A program made the position numbers and the translations under genes. From Alcanivorax sp. S6407 (lineage in GTDB: Bacteria > Pseudomonadota > Gammaproteobacteria > Pseudomonadales > Alcanivoracaceae): a DNA stretch of 64,000 nucleotides. The notes under the pieces were generated by a model. The model saw only the letters and a program-made list of their open reading frames with translations, was not told where the DNA came from and ran no database searches. Position 1 is the first letter of the stretch. The number at the start of each line of letters is the position of its first letter. Below are positions 9,448 to 18,915 of this stretch, in pieces. Location of the stretch: the NCBI RefSeq assembly GCF_023016115.1, contig NZ_JALKBH010000010.1, forward strand, positions 1-64,000, read 5' to 3'.

Positions 9448-9891
9448 ATGCAGTTCGCTCTCGACCACTTTCTCTGGCTCAAGGCCATTCACCTGATTGC
9501 TGTTATCTGCTGGTTTGCCGGCATCTTCTACCTGCCACGCCTGTTCGTGTATCACGCCATGGCCGAAGACCAGGTCAGCAAGGACCGCTTCAAGATCATG
9601 GAACGCAAGCTTTACCGTGGCATCATGAACCCGAGCATGATCGTCACCGTGGTGCTGGGTATCTGGATGTTTGTTGCCAACATGGAAGCGTACAAGGGCA
9701 GCGGCTGGATGCATGCCAAACTGACGCTGGTGTTTCTGTTGATCGGCTACCACCACGTCTGCCTGGCCTACATGAAAAAATTCGCCAACGATGCCAACAC
9801 CAAAAGCGACAAGTTTTACCGGATCTTTAACGAGATTCCGGTATTCATGCTGGTGGCCATCGTTATTCTGGTCATCGTACGTCCATTTTGA
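9448..9891 (+). CDS. hemJ: Protoporphyrinogen IX oxidase HemJ
   Basis: HemJ is a small integral membrane enzyme that oxidises protoporphyrinogen IX to protoporphyrin IX in heme synthesis. The protein is 147 residues with four hydrophobic segments. It shows the conserved early histidine (KAIHLIAVICWFAGIFYLPR) and the later YHHVCLAYMKKF block. It lies near hemL, another heme gene, with thiD-thiE between them. Confidence 0.95.
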   Translation: MQFALDHFLWLKAIHLIAVICWFAGIFYLPRLFVYHAMAEDQVSKDRFKIMERKLYRGIMNPSMIVTVVLGIWMFVANMEAYKGSGWMHAKLTLVFLLIGYHHVCLAYMKKFANDANTKSDKFYRIFNEIPVFMLVAIVILVIVRPF

Positions 9892-9893
9892 CC

Positions 9894-9972
9894 GACGCCT
9901 GATGCCTGACGCCCGATGCCGGACGACAAACCGGCACCCGAGGCAGGCATTGGGTGTCCTGACGCAGGCGCA
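9894..9972. repeat. Period-7 inverted repeat, GACGCCT-type
   Basis: The left arm (9894-9928) is GACGCCT, GATGCCT, GACGCCC, GATGCCG. The right arm (9934-9972) is an imperfect inverted copy. It begins 2 nt past the hemJ stop and ends 3 nt before the thiD start, so it fills the whole gap, and the thiD start has no clear SD. Confidence 0.8.
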
Positions 9973-9975
9973 CCA

Positions 9976-10734
9976 ATGAAACCGAATATTCTTGTCATTG
10001 CTGGTCATGACCCCTCCGGAGGGGCGGGCATCCATGCGGACATCGAAGCCATTCAGGCCCTGGGCGGCTTTGCCTCCACCCTGATTACCGGCCTGACCGT
10101 GCAGAACAGTCAGAATGTGCGCGGCTTCCAGCTCACCGATGTAGCCTTGCTGGAACAGCAGGCCGATGCACTGCTGGATGACTTCCAGTATCAGGCAGTG
10201 AAAATCGGCATGACCGGCTCCGTCGCCATCATCGAATTCATTGCCCGTCTGCTGGATCGCCTGCCCGGCGTTCCCGTGGTGCTTGATCCGGTGCTGGCCG
10301 CCGAAGCCGGCGGCAGCCTGACCTCGGAATCGCTGGCCGATGTGATGCTCAATCAACTGGCACCACGTTGTGAAGTGATGACGCCCAACCTGCCCGAAGC
10401 CGAAAAGCTCAGCGGGCGGCATGGGGTCCAGGCCTGTGGCGAGGCACTGGTGAAAGCCAGCGGCCAGGGGGTACTGATCACCGGCACCCATGACAACACT
10501 GACCTGGTGGCCAACCACCTGTTCACCGCCAGCGGCGAACAGCAGTGGCAATGGGAGCGCCTGCCGCACAGCTACCATGGCTCCGGCTGCACCCTGGCCT
10601 CCTCCATCGCCTGCCTGCGCGGACATGGCGAATCCCTGGGCAACGCAGTGGCCGATGGTCAGGCCCACGTGGATCGCTTCCTGCGCAAGGCATTCCGTCC
10701 CGGCGCAGGCCAGTACGTCCCGGATCGCCGATGA
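9976..10734 (+). CDS. thiD: Hydroxymethylpyrimidine/phosphomethylpyrimidine kinase
   Basis: ThiD phosphorylates HMP and then HMP-P to HMP-PP for thiamine synthesis. From the ATG at 9976 the protein has 252 residues and begins with IAGHDPSGGAGIHADI, the family signature. The C-terminal ATP/anion-hole motif GSGCTLASS is present. The frame upstream of 9976 runs through a repeat and is not coding. The stop overlaps the thiE start (ATGA). Confidence 0.97.
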   Translation: MKPNILVIAGHDPSGGAGIHADIEAIQALGGFASTLITGLTVQNSQNVRGFQLTDVALLEQQADALLDDFQYQAVKIGMTGSVAIIEFIARLLDRLPGVPVVLDPVLAAEAGGSLTSESLADVMLNQLAPRCEVMTPNLPEAEKLSGRHGVQACGEALVKASGQGVLITGTHDNTDLVANHLFTASGEQQWQWERLPHSYHGSGCTLASSIACLRGHGESLGNAVADGQAHVDRFLRKAFRPGAGQYVPDRR

Positions 10735-11375
10735 CCGCTCCCCACCAGCTACTCGCCGTGCACGGGCTCTACGCCATTACCGATCCGCACCTGACCCCGG
10801 ACGACCGCCTGCTGCCTGCCGCAGAGGCAGCCCTGTTTGGCGGCGCCCGGCTGTTGCAGTACCGCGACAAGACCGCCAGCCAGGATCAACGCCGCCGCCG
10901 GGCCAGTCAGCTGCGCGGCCTGTGCCATGAATACGATGCCCTGTTCATCGTCAACGATGATCCGGTGCTGGCTGCTGAAGTGGGCGCTGACGGCGTCCAT
11001 ATCGGTCAGAGCGACGGCGGTATCGCCGCCGCCCGCGCCCTGCTTGGCGACCAGCGCATCATCGGTGTCACCTGTCATGGCGACCTGGCGCTGGCCCGTA
11101 GTGCCGCCGACGCCGGCGCCGATTATCTCGCCATGGGGCGGTTCTTTGCGTCCCGCACCAAGCCCCAGGCGCCGCCCGCCGCCATCACCAGTCTGGAACA
11201 GGCCTGCCGCGAGTTTCATCTTCCCGTGGTAGCCATCGGCGGGGTGAATGCGGATAATGCGCCCCAGCTGATCCAGGCTGGCGCCGCCAGCGTGGCCGTT
11301 ATCGAGGCCCTGTTCGGCCATTCCGACCCGGCAGACATTGAAGCCGCAGCGCGCCGTATCAGCGCTCTTTTCTGA
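10731..11375 (+). CDS. thiE: Thiamine-phosphate synthase
   Basis: ThiE joins HMP-PP and thiazole phosphate to give thiamine phosphate. The 214-residue TIM-barrel protein contains LLQYRDK, the DGVHIGQ metal/substrate motif and the phosphate-binding IGGVN. The ATG at 10731 overlaps the thiD stop by 4 nt; a longer frame beginning inside thiD is rejected. It supplies the partner step to ThiD. Confidence 0.97.
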   Translation: MTAPHQLLAVHGLYAITDPHLTPDDRLLPAAEAALFGGARLLQYRDKTASQDQRRRRASQLRGLCHEYDALFIVNDDPVLAAEVGADGVHIGQSDGGIAAARALLGDQRIIGVTCHGDLALARSAADAGADYLAMGRFFASRTKPQAPPAAITSLEQACREFHLPVVAIGGVNADNAPQLIQAGAASVAVIEALFGHSDPADIEAAARRISALF

Positions 11376-11407
11376 CACGTTCAGACCCCAGATTCAGGAG
11401 ACACACC

Positions 11408-12694
11408 ATGCCCCGCAAGCAATCCGAAAAACTGTTTCGTCAGGCCCAGAAGCACATCCCCGGGGGCGTCAACTCCCCGGTCCGCGCGTTCAAGGGCGTC
11501 GGTGGCACCCCGGTGTTCTTCCATCAGGCCGAAGGCGCCTACCTGTTCGACGAAGACGACAACCGCTATATCGATTACGTGGGATCCTGGGGCCCGATGA
11601 TCCTTGGCCACAATCACCCTGAAGTGATCAGCGCCGTGGATGCGGCCGTGAAGAACGGTCTCAGCTTTGGCGCGCCCACCGCCGCCGAAATCGCCATGGC
11701 CGACAAGGTCTGCGAACTGGTGCCCTCCATGGACATGGTGCGCATGGTCAACTCCGGCACCGAAGCCACCATGAGCGCCATCCGCCTGGCACGCGGCTAT
11801 ACCGGCCGCGACAAGATCATCAAGTTTGAAGGCTGCTATCACGGGCATGTGGACAGCCTGCTGGTGAAAGCCGGCTCCGGTGCGCTGACCCTGGGCAACC
11901 CCAGCTCCCCGGGCGTGCCGGCCTCGGTCACTGCCGACACCCTGACGCTGAACTACAACGACGCCGCCAGCGTGGAAGCTGCCTTTGCCGAATACGGTAA
12001 CGACATTGCCGCGGTGATCGTCGAGCCGGTGGCCGGCAACATGAACTGCGTGCCGCCCACCCCGGCCTTCCTGCAGGCCCTGCGCAAGCACTGTGACGAC
12101 CACGGCAGCGTGCTGATTTTTGATGAAGTGATGACCGGCTTCCGGGTCGCCCTGGGCGGTGCCCAGGCCATGTACGGCATCACCCCGGACATGACCACCC
12201 TGGGCAAGATCATCGGCGGCGGTATGCCGGTGGGCGCCTTTGGCGGCAAGAAGGAAATCATGGAGCACCTGGCACCGCTGGGCCCGGTCTACCAGGCCGG
12301 CACCCTGTCCGGTAACCCGGTAGCCATGGCCGCCGGTCTGGCCACCCTGAACCTGATCAGCCAGCCCGGCTTCCATGAGGCGCTGACCGAGAAGACCACC
12401 CGTCTGCTCAACGGCCTCACCGAAGCCGCCCATGCCGAAGGCGTGGCTTTCACTACCGCTCAAGCTGGCGCCATGTTCGGTCTGTTCTTCACTGACCAGA
12501 GCCGGGTCAGCAGCTTTGCCGAAGTGATGGCCTGCGACAGCGAGCGCTTCAACCGCTTCTTCCACGCCATGCTGGACCAGGGCATCTACCTGGCCCCCAG
12601 CGCCTTCGAAGCCGGCTTCGTCTCCGCCGCCCACAGCGACGAAGATATCGATGCCACTATCGCGGCGGCACGCAAGGCATTCGGGAAGGTTTAA
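11408..12694 (+). CDS. hemL: Glutamate-1-semialdehyde 2,1-aminomutase
   Basis: HemL converts glutamate-1-semialdehyde to 5-aminolevulinate, the C5 route to heme. The 428-residue PLP enzyme begins with [11 protein letters not shown] and carries the PLP lysine in [17 protein letters not shown], plus [16 protein letters not shown] good SD (CAGGAGA) precedes the ATG. It lies 32 nt after thiE on the same strand. Confidence 0.98.
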   Translation: MPRKQSEKLFRQAQKHIPGGVNSPVRAFKGVGGTPVFFHQAEGAYLFDEDDNRYIDYVGSWGPMILGHNHPEVISAVDAAVKNGLSFGAPTAAEIAMADKVCELVPSMDMVRMVNSGTEATMSAIRLARGYTGRDKIIKFEGCYHGHVDSLLVKAGSGALTLGNPSSPGVPASVTADTLTLNYNDAASVEAAFAEYGNDIAAVIVEPVAGNMNCVPPTPAFLQALRKHCDDHGSVLIFDEVMTGFRVALGGAQAMYGITPDMTTLGKIIGGGMPVGAFGGKKEIMEHLAPLGPVYQAGTLSGNPVAMAAGLATLNLISQPGFHEALTEKTTRLLNGLTEAAHAEGVAFTTAQAGAMFGLFFTDQSRVSSFAEVMACDSERFNRFFHAMLDQGIYLAPSAFEAGFVSAAHSDEDIDATIAAARKAFGKV

Positions 12695-12706
12695 CCAAAC
12701 CTATTC

Positions 12707-12868
12707 GTAGGAGCGTCGCTCGCGGCGCGATAACCCAACATTTAAAAAGACAGCATTACCACAGAGGGCACAGAGAAATGCGTTCATTTTCTCGGTGGAC
12801 TCTGTGCCCTCTGTGGTGAAAATGCTTTTGATCCTGGTCTGTGATCGCGCCGCCAGCGACGCTCCTAC
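12707..12868. repeat. Nested inverted repeats (REPIN-like outer pair, separate inner hairpin)
   Basis: The outer arms (12707-12731 and 12844-12868) match at 24 of 25 positions as inverted copies and start GTAGGAGCGTCGC, like Pseudomonas REP elements. Inside them a second, unrelated, perfect 18-bp inverted repeat, ACCACAGAGGGCACAGAG, occupies 12758-12775 and 12800-12817. It lies between convergent hemL and ybaK. Confidence 0.9.
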
Positions 12869-12879
12869 GGAGAGATTGG

Positions 12880-13347
12880 TCAGTCGCGAACCAGCGACAC
12901 CATCTTTCCTCCAGTCAGTCCCAACAAATCCTCCGGCGCCATGGCGATTTCCAGGCCGCGGCGTCCGGCGCTCATGTAGATTTCATCCAGTGCTTCTGCG
13001 CTGCTGTCCAGATACAACGGCAGGCGCTTCTTCTGTCCCAGCGGGCTGATCCCGCCCAGCACATAGCCGGTTAGCCGTTGCGCCTTGTCCGGCGGGCACA
13101 TCACCGCCTTCTTGCCGCCATGGGCTTTGGCGAGAAACTTCAGATCCAGCTGATGTGCCACCGGCACCATGGCCACCACCGGCTGTTCATCAACCAGCGC
13201 CAGCAAGGTCTTGAACACCTGAGCCGCGGGCAATCCGAGCAGCTCCGCCGCCTCGAGACCGTAACTTTCCGCCTTGGGATCATGCTCGTAGCTGAGCAAC
13301 CGGTGCTTCACCTTCGCCTTTTTGGCCGCCTGAACCGCTGGCGTCAT
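12880..13347 (-). CDS. ybaK: Cys-tRNA(Pro)/Cys-tRNA(Cys) deacylase, YbaK/EbsC family
   Basis: YbaK hydrolyses mischarged Cys-tRNA-Pro made by ProRS. The 155-residue protein has the single-domain fold with the conserved K in VFKTLLALVD and the GGISPLGQKK segment. The start overlaps the upstream TPR-protein stop by 4 nt (ATGA). It forms the end of the mrcB-TPR-ybaK cluster. Confidence 0.93.
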   Translation of the reverse strand: MTPAVQAAKKAKVKHRLLSYEHDPKAESYGLEAAELLGLPAAQVFKTLLALVDEQPVVAMVPVAHQLDLKFLAKAHGGKKAVMCPPDKAQRLTGYVLGGISPLGQKKRLPLYLDSSAEALDEIYMSAGRRGLEIAMAPEDLLGLTGGKMVSLVRD

Positions 13348-13799
13348 ACCGGCTGTCCCGGCGCCAACGCATCGGCGGCACGGGCACGGGCGTCGTCGGC
13401 CCCAGCCTTGTCACCCTGGCGCTCACGGGCGGTGGCCACCATCTCCCACAGTTCCGCACGGTATTGCGGGTAATCCGGCGCCAGTCGCAGGGCCTTCAGG
13501 GCAAAGCCCTCGGCACTGCGAGCATCGCCTTCAAACAGACGCAGATCCGCCAGCGACTTGTACAGCCAGGACGAATCCGGGGCGATATTCAGGGCCCGCT
13601 CCAGATAACGCTCCGCCGCCGACGTTTCCCCCTGCTGGCGAGCGGCCTCCGCCTTGTGCAGCAACGACAATGCCGGCGAGCCGTCCAGTTCCACGCCGGC
13701 CGTCATGGGTTCGGTCGGCATGTCGGGACCTCGCACGGCACAGCCGCTCAGCAACACGCCAATCACCAGTAATCGCATCCACATCTGCATCGCCTTCAT
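13344..13799 (-). CDS. Small TPR lipoprotein
   Basis: The protein has a lipoprotein signal peptide ending LLVIGVLLSGC and about three TPR-like helix pairs over residues 45-135. It is 151 residues from the ATG at 13799. An ATG at 13835 overlapping the mrcB stop (TGATG) is also in frame but would give an unusually long n-region. It lies directly behind mrcB and is translationally close to it, so a role as an outer-membrane partner of PBP1b (compare LpoB or YraP-type helpers) is possible but unproven. Confidence 0.85.
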   Translation of the reverse strand: MKAMQMWMRLLVIGVLLSGCAVRGPDMPTEPMTAGVELDGSPALSLLHKAEAARQQGETSAAERYLERALNIAPDSSWLYKSLADLRLFEGDARSAEGFALKALRLAPDYPQYRAELWEMVATARERQGDKAGADDARARAADALAPGQPV

Positions 13800-13834
13800 C
13801 CTGATAACCGTTGCCTTCCCAAGTCCGAGAGGCA

Positions 13835-16198
13835 TCAATCAAACAATCCCTTGAACCAGCCCTTGATGCCCTTGCCGGTCTGTTTCACGGTGCCACAGCC
13901 GTCGGCATCCCGGGGAATCGAGGCCTCCAGCATGGGGTAGCGACGGGCCTCACCACAACCCTCGGCACTGACCTGGGTGCCATTGGGATTCATCCATACC
14001 CACTCCACGCCGGCGGGCGGATTCTGGGAAAGACTGCGCTGAGGGAGCTTGCCCATCAGCCTTGCCCACACTGGCAACGCGCCGCTGGAGCCGGTGATGC
14101 CGGCATTGCCGTTGTCATCCCGCCCCACCCAGACCACGGCCAGATGGTTGGCAGAAAAGCCGGCAAACCAGGCATCGCGGAAGTCATCGCTGGTGCCGGT
14201 CTTGCCGGCCACCTTGAGATCTTCTGGCAAATAGGCCCGCGCTGAACGGGCGGTGCCGGTTTCCACCACCTGCTGCATGGCCCACTGGGTGAGAAACGCC
14301 GGACCAGCGCCGATGACCTCATCCGCACTGACCGGATAACGGGCCAGCGGTTCGCCATCCTTGTCCAGCACATCGGTGATGGAACGCAGCCGGGTACTGA
14401 AACCCCCGGTGGCCAGCGGCTGGTACATCATCGCCACCTCAAAGGGTGTCAGCGCCAGGCTGCCCAGCAGGATACTGGGGTAACGGGGCACATTGCGGGT
14501 CACGCCCAGGGTTTCCATGGTGCCCGCTACCTTGTCCAGTCCCACATCCAGTCCCAACCGGGCGGTGGCCTGGTTGCGGGACTGGGCCAGCACATCGACC
14601 ATGGGCATGGCGCCGCGGGATTGCTTGTCGAAATTCTGCGGATCCCACAAATCGCCATTGGGCATGGCCACCTGGATCGGGCCATCCTCCACCAGGGTCG
14701 CCAGTGACCATTGCTTCGGTTGCTGTACCGCCGCCAGAATCACCGCCGGCTTGGCCAACGAACCCATGGGCCGCTGGGCATCCAGGGCGCGATTGAAACC
14801 GGCTTCCCGGGAGTTGCGGTTACTGACCAGCGCCAACACATCGCCCTGGGCCGGGGCGACCACCACCACGGCCCCGTTCAGTTTCTTGTCCTGCTGCGGG
14901 TCGCGGTTATCAAGGTGTTCTTTCAGTGCCCCTTCTGCGGCCAGCTGGGCCAGCACATCCAGGGTGGAATGGATATTGAGGCCCTCGTCACTGAGCACTT
15001 CCGGCGGGTAATCCCGGGCCAGCTGACGGCGCACCAGATCGATAAAGGCAGGGAACGCATACAGTGCCGAGGCGCCGCGCGGCACTACTTCCAGCGGGCG
15101 GGCACTGTATTTGTCATAGTCCGCCTGGGACAGAGCGCCCTGCTCTACCGCCACCCGAAGCACGGTGTTACGACGTTCCATGGCTCGCTCTGGACGGCGA
15201 CGCGGATCGTACCAGCTGGGCCCTTTCAGCAATGCCACCAGGGTTGCCAGCTGATGAGGCTCCAGTTCCTGCAACGGCCGACCGAACAGGAACTGGGCAC
15301 CCAGGCCCATGCCATGAATGGCCCGGGCGCCGTCCTGACCGAGATACACCTCGTTGAGGTAGGCCTCGAGAATCTGCTGCTTGCTGTAATGCAGCTCCAG
15401 CAGCAACGCCATGGGCATTTCCAGCAGCTTGCGCGACAGGGTGCGATCCGAACTCAGCCAGAAATTCTTCACCAGCTGCTGGGTCAGGGTACTGCCCCCC
15501 TGCACCAGCCGCCCGGCTTTCAGGTTGGCCAGCATGGCCCGGGCCAGCCCGCGCAGGGAAATACCGTGATGGTCGTAGAAGCTCTGATCCTCGGTTGCCA
15601 CCAGCATCTCCACCAAAAGCGGCGGCACTTCCTCCAGGGGCACCAGTACCCGGTCCTCGGCATGCTGCGGATGGATACTGCCGATCTGCAGCGGCTCGAG
15701 ACGAGCCAGCCCCTCACCGCCCGCCTGCAGGGAACGAATCTGGCCCCCGGACAGGGATAGCCGGATCCGCTTTGGCTGTTCGCCACCATCACTGTCCCGG
15801 AAACCCCGGGTATGGATCAGCAGGCTGTTGCCCTGGGCGGAAAAGCTACCAGGCGTAGACGCCCGGGAATCTTTTCGGTAGCGCATCAGGTCGAGTAGCT
15901 TGAGCATGTCGTCCCGGGACAGCACACGCCCTTCATACAGCTCCACCGGACGGGCATAGACACGCGCCGGCAACTGCCAGGCATGGGCATCAAAACGCTG
16001 CCGCACCATGGCATCCAGATAGGCCAGGCCAGCCGCGCCGATCACCAGCAGCACCAGGGACACCTTGGCCACGAAGGCCCAGCTGAACCAGCGCCGGGAT
16101 TTCGCCGCTTTCTTCTTGCGGGCCGGCGCTTTCTTCCGTGGTGTTTGCCCCCGCGATCGCGCCGGGGTCTTTCGAGTGTTGTTCGTCTTTTTCGCCAT
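13835..16198 (-). CDS. mrcB: Bifunctional penicillin-binding protein 1B
   Basis: PBP1b polymerises and cross-links peptidoglycan. From the ATG at 16198 the protein has 787 residues: a Lys/Arg-rich cytoplasmic tail, one TM helix at about 42-62, a UB2H-like region at about 70-150, a GT51 glycosyltransferase (EDQSFYDHHG, GGSTLTQQLVKN) and a transpeptidase with SxxK (GSLAKP), SxN (SRN) and KTGTS. The longer frame to 16330 lacks an SD. It heads the mrcB-TPR-ybaK cluster. A possible second wall link is the M23/anmK pair at 1.9-4.3 kb. Confidence 0.97.
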   Translation of the reverse strand: MAKKTNNTRKTPARSRGQTPRKKAPARKKKAAKSRRWFSWAFVAKVSLVLLVIGAAGLAYLDAMVRQRFDAHAWQLPARVYARPVELYEGRVLSRDDMLKLLDLMRYRKDSRASTPGSFSAQGNSLLIHTRGFRDSDGGEQPKRIRLSLSGGQIRSLQAGGEGLARLEPLQIGSIHPQHAEDRVLVPLEEVPPLLVEMLVATEDQSFYDHHGISLRGLARAMLANLKAGRLVQGGSTLTQQLVKNFWLSSDRTLSRKLLEMPMALLLELHYSKQQILEAYLNEVYLGQDGARAIHGMGLGAQFLFGRPLQELEPHQLATLVALLKGPSWYDPRRRPERAMERRNTVLRVAVEQGALSQADYDKYSARPLEVVPRGASALYAFPAFIDLVRRQLARDYPPEVLSDEGLNIHSTLDVLAQLAAEGALKEHLDNRDPQQDKKLNGAVVVVAPAQGDVLALVSNRNSREAGFNRALDAQRPMGSLAKPAVILAAVQQPKQWSLATLVEDGPIQVAMPNGDLWDPQNFDKQSRGAMPMVDVLAQSRNQATARLGLDVGLDKVAGTMETLGVTRNVPRYPSILLGSLALTPFEVAMMYQPLATGGFSTRLRSITDVLDKDGEPLARYPVSADEVIGAGPAFLTQWAMQQVVETGTARSARAYLPEDLKVAGKTGTSDDFRDAWFAGFSANHLAVVWVGRDDNGNAGITGSSGALPVWARLMGKLPQRSLSQNPPAGVEWVWMNPNGTQVSAEGCGEARRYPMLEASIPRDADGCGTVKQTGKGIKGWFKGLFD

Positions 16199-16364
16199 GG
16201 GGACGGAGTATAGAGAAAAGTGTGGGTATTTTATGAGTGCACGGCGCCCAATATGTTCCGCCAGCTCAAAAAGCCGGCGCGTTGATTTTGCAACCGCCGC
16301 CCGGGAGCCCATAATAGCCGGCCTTAGCATACTGCTGTTCTCTTAAGCCGCGATTTTGGTTTTT

Positions 16365-16434
16365 TGTGGGAGCGTGCTTGCACGCGAAGCCTTTATTTCT
16401 GAGAGGTTTATTCGCGTGCAAGCACGTTCCCACA
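16365..16434. repeat. REPIN: inverted pair of GTGGGAGCGTGCTTGCACGC elements
   Basis: The left unit (16365-16388) and right unit (16411-16434) are inverted copies with one mismatch. Each unit itself folds (GCGTGC/GCACGC). The head GTGGGAGC and internal palindrome match the REP family mobilised by RAYT transposases in Pseudomonas. It lies between divergent mrcB and the PfkB kinase. Confidence 0.9.
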
Positions 16435-16484
16435 GAGCCGCCCGGCTTAACCCCAGCAAGCCCCCAACGCAAAACGGAGCAACC

Positions 16485-17489
16485 ATGACCAAGAAATATG
16501 ACGTTTATGCCCTCGGCAATGCCCTGGTGGATACCGAGATCGAGGTCAGCGACGCCTTCCTGGAGCGTATGGACGTGGGCAAGGGCTTGATGACCCTGGT
16601 AGATGAAGCCCGTCAGGCAGAATTACTGGCTGCCCTGGCCGAGGAAGCGGAGCCCCGCAAGCAGACCAGTGGCGGCTCCGCCTGCAACACCGTGGTAGCC
16701 ACCCGTTTCTTTGGCGGCAGCGGTTACTATGCCTGCAAGGTCGCCAGCGACAGCACCGGCGATATCTTCGTCAACGACCTGACTGCCGCTGGCGTCGACA
16801 CCAACATGAACGGCAACCGTGAAGACGGCATCTCCGGAAAGTGCCTGGTGATGCTCACCCCGGACGCCGAGCGCACCATGAACACCTATCTGGGCATTTC
16901 CAGTGAAGTGTCCGAACAGGACCTGGACGAAGCCGCCATTGCCGCCAGCCACTACGTGTATCTGGAAGGCTATCTGGTCAGCGGCGACAGCTCCCGGGCT
17001 GCCACCGTGAAACTGCGCCAGCTGGCCGAGAAGCACGGGGTGAAAACCTCGCTGACCTTCTCCGATCCGGCCATGGTGCAGTTCTTCAAGGATGGGCTCA
17101 GCGAAATGCTCGGCGACGGTGTTGACCTGTTGTTCTGCAACGAAGCGGAAGCCACCAGCTTCACCGACACCGACAATGTAGAAGCTGCCCTCGACGCCCT
17201 TAAAGCAGTGTGTCGCTCCGCCGTGATTACCCTGGGCGCCAAGGGCGCTTTGGTCTGGGACGGCATCGACACCCACCAGATCGAGCCAGTACAGGTAAAG
17301 GCGGTAGACAGCAATGGCGCGGGTGACCTGTTTGCCGGCGCCTTCCTGTATGCCATTACCCACGGCCACGACTTCGCCACCGCCGGCAAGCTGGCCTCCG
17401 TAGCCTCCGCCCGCCTGGTCACCGAATTTGGCCCGCGTCTGGCAGCCGAAGCCCACCCGGAAATCCGCAAGGCGGTTCTCGGCGAATAA
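16485..17489 (+). CDS. PfkB-family carbohydrate/adenosine kinase
   Basis: This 334-residue ribokinase-fold kinase begins YDVYALGNALVDTEIEV and ends with the anion-hole/base motif SNGAGDLFAGAF. Homologues in proteobacteria are usually annotated as adenosine kinase or sugar kinase; the substrate is not settled by sequence. The ATG at 16485 follows ACGGAG. The longer frame from 16356 runs through the REPIN and is rejected. A d-type hairpin follows the stop, before the Rieske gene. Confidence 0.9.
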   Translation: MTKKYDVYALGNALVDTEIEVSDAFLERMDVGKGLMTLVDEARQAELLAALAEEAEPRKQTSGGSACNTVVATRFFGGSGYYACKVASDSTGDIFVNDLTAAGVDTNMNGNREDGISGKCLVMLTPDAERTMNTYLGISSEVSEQDLDEAAIAASHYVYLEGYLVSGDSSRAATVKLRQLAEKHGVKTSLTFSDPAMVQFFKDGLSEMLGDGVDLLFCNEAEATSFTDTDNVEAALDALKAVCRSAVITLGAKGALVWDGIDTHQIEPVQVKAVDSNGAGDLFAGAFLYAITHGHDFATAGKLASVASARLVTEFGPRLAAEAHPEIRKAVLGE

Positions 17490-17490
17490 C

Positions 17491-17525
17491 CGTAGGGCGG
17501 AAATCGGCGAGCGCCGTTCTCCGCC
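17491..17525. repeat. Short hairpin element, GTAGGGCGGAAATCGGCG-type
   Basis: An imperfect 14-bp stem starts CGTAGGGCGGAAATCGG, right after the PfkB kinase stop. The same family recurs at 26146, 26208, 45018, 58845 and 58899, in both orientations. Confidence 0.8.
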
Positions 17526-17561
17526 ACAGACTCCACCCTGCCAAGCAACACTGGAAGCACC

Positions 17562-17894
17562 ATGAAACACATCTGCAACCTGGACGACATCGAGCACGAA
17601 AGCGCACGGGAGTTCCGCAAGGACGACCAGCCCATCGTCATCGCCAAATTCGATGGCCAGATTCATGCCTATATCAACTGGTGTCCGCACCTGGGCATCG
17701 AACTGAATTTCATGCCTGACGACTTCATGGACAGCGACAAGCAGTTCATCATGTGCGCCAATCACGGGGCGCTGTTCGAAGTGCAGACCGGCAACTGCCT
17801 GTCTGGCCCGTGCATGGGCGACAAGCTGGTACCGGTACCCGTGGAAGTGCGCGGTGAAGAAATCTGGCTGGGCGAAGTGCCGGAACCGGCATAA
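17562..17894 (+). CDS. Rieske [2Fe-2S] ferredoxin-like protein
   Basis: This 110-residue soluble protein has the Rieske cluster motifs CPHLG and CANHGA, giving 2 Cys and 2 His ligands, with 29 residues between the ligand Cys and the second Cys. No oxygenase domain is attached and no oxygenase gene lies nearby. It is likely a stand-alone electron carrier; the partner is unknown. SD GGAAG precedes the ATG. It is followed by srkA. Confidence 0.9.
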   Translation: MKHICNLDDIEHESAREFRKDDQPIVIAKFDGQIHAYINWCPHLGIELNFMPDDFMDSDKQFIMCANHGALFEVQTGNCLSGPCMGDKLVPVPVEVRGEEIWLGEVPEPA

Positions 17895-17950
17895 TGACGC
17901 TGGACGCCAGATGCCGGAAGCCCGACGCTGACAACGCCAACACCTGAGGC
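17894..17950. repeat. Period-7 array, GACGCCT-type, single arm
   Basis: Units GACGCTG, GACGCCA, GATGCCG, GAAGCCC, GACGCTG repeat every 7 nt between the Rieske gene and srkA. No clear inverted partner is present. Same family as 9894-9972. Confidence 0.65.
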
Positions 17951-17955
17951 ATACC

Positions 17956-18915
17956 ATGTCCCACCCCTTTGATGATCTCACCCCGGATTTCATGCTGGAT
18001 GCGGTGGATGGCGCAGGCTTTCTCAGCGACGGTCGCCTGTTGCAGCTGAACAGCTTTGAAAACCGGGTATATCAGGTGGGCCAGGAAGAAGGCCCGCCGG
18101 TAATCGTGAAGTTCTACCGCCCGCAGCGCTGGAGCGATGAACAGATTCTCGAAGAGCACGCTTTCAGCCTGTTTCTGGTGGAACGGGATCTTCCGGTGAT
18201 TGCCCCGGAAGTGCGCGATGGAAACAGCCTGTTCCACTGTAACGGCTTTTCCTTTGCGGTATTCCGCCGCGCCGGTGGCCACGCCCCGGAGCTGGCCAAC
18301 GACAGTCACCTGGAACAACTGGGTCGCACCCTGGCCCGCTGGCACGCCTGCGGCAGCGACCGCCCCTACCAGCATCGCCCCACCCTGGATGTGATTGAGG
18401 ATATCCGCACCGCCAGCACCTTCCTGATCGATGACGTGGTGGATCTCAATTACCGCGGCCAGTATCGCGACCTGATCGGCCAACTGCTCGACAGCATCAC
18501 GCAACGCCTGGATGGACTCTCCTTCCCGCTACTCAACGTCCACGGCGACTGCCACACCGGCAATATCCTGTGGCGCGACAACAGCCCTCACTTTGTCGAT
18601 CTGGACGACAGCCTGCGCGCCCCGGCCATGCAGGATCTGTGGATGCTGCTGTCCGGCGAAGACGACGAGCAGCAACACCAGCTGCGCGTGCTGGCCCAGG
18701 GCTATGACACCTTCCTGCCCTTCCCCTGGGAGCAGAAAGCCCTGATCGAGCCGCTGCGCATTCGCCGCATGGTCTGCTACGACGCCTGGCTGGCGCGCCG
18801 CTGGGACGACCCGGCCTTCCCGCCGGCGTTCCCCTGGTTTGAGTCCATGAACTATTGGGGCAACCAGATCAACCTGCTCCAGCAGCAATCCCATAGTCTT
18901 TGGCAGGACGGTTAA
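17956..18915 (+). CDS. srkA: Stress-response Ser/Thr protein kinase SrkA (YihE/RdoA)
   Basis: SrkA is a cytoplasmic aminoglycoside-phosphotransferase-fold kinase that counters stress-induced cell death in E. coli. The 319-residue protein shows NSFENRVYQV near the N-terminus, the ATP lysine in PPVIVKFYRP, the catalytic loop NVHGDCHTGNILW and the metal-binding FVDLDDS. Length is normal. It follows the Rieske gene on the same strand. Confidence 0.95.
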   Translation: MSHPFDDLTPDFMLDAVDGAGFLSDGRLLQLNSFENRVYQVGQEEGPPVIVKFYRPQRWSDEQILEEHAFSLFLVERDLPVIAPEVRDGNSLFHCNGFSFAVFRRAGGHAPELANDSHLEQLGRTLARWHACGSDRPYQHRPTLDVIEDIRTASTFLIDDVVDLNYRGQYRDLIGQLLDSITQRLDGLSFPLLNVHGDCHTGNILWRDNSPHFVDLDDSLRAPAMQDLWMLLSGEDDEQQHQLRVLAQGYDTFLPFPWEQKALIEPLRIRRMVCYDAWLARRWDDPAFPPAFPWFESMNYWGNQINLLQQQSHSLWQDG

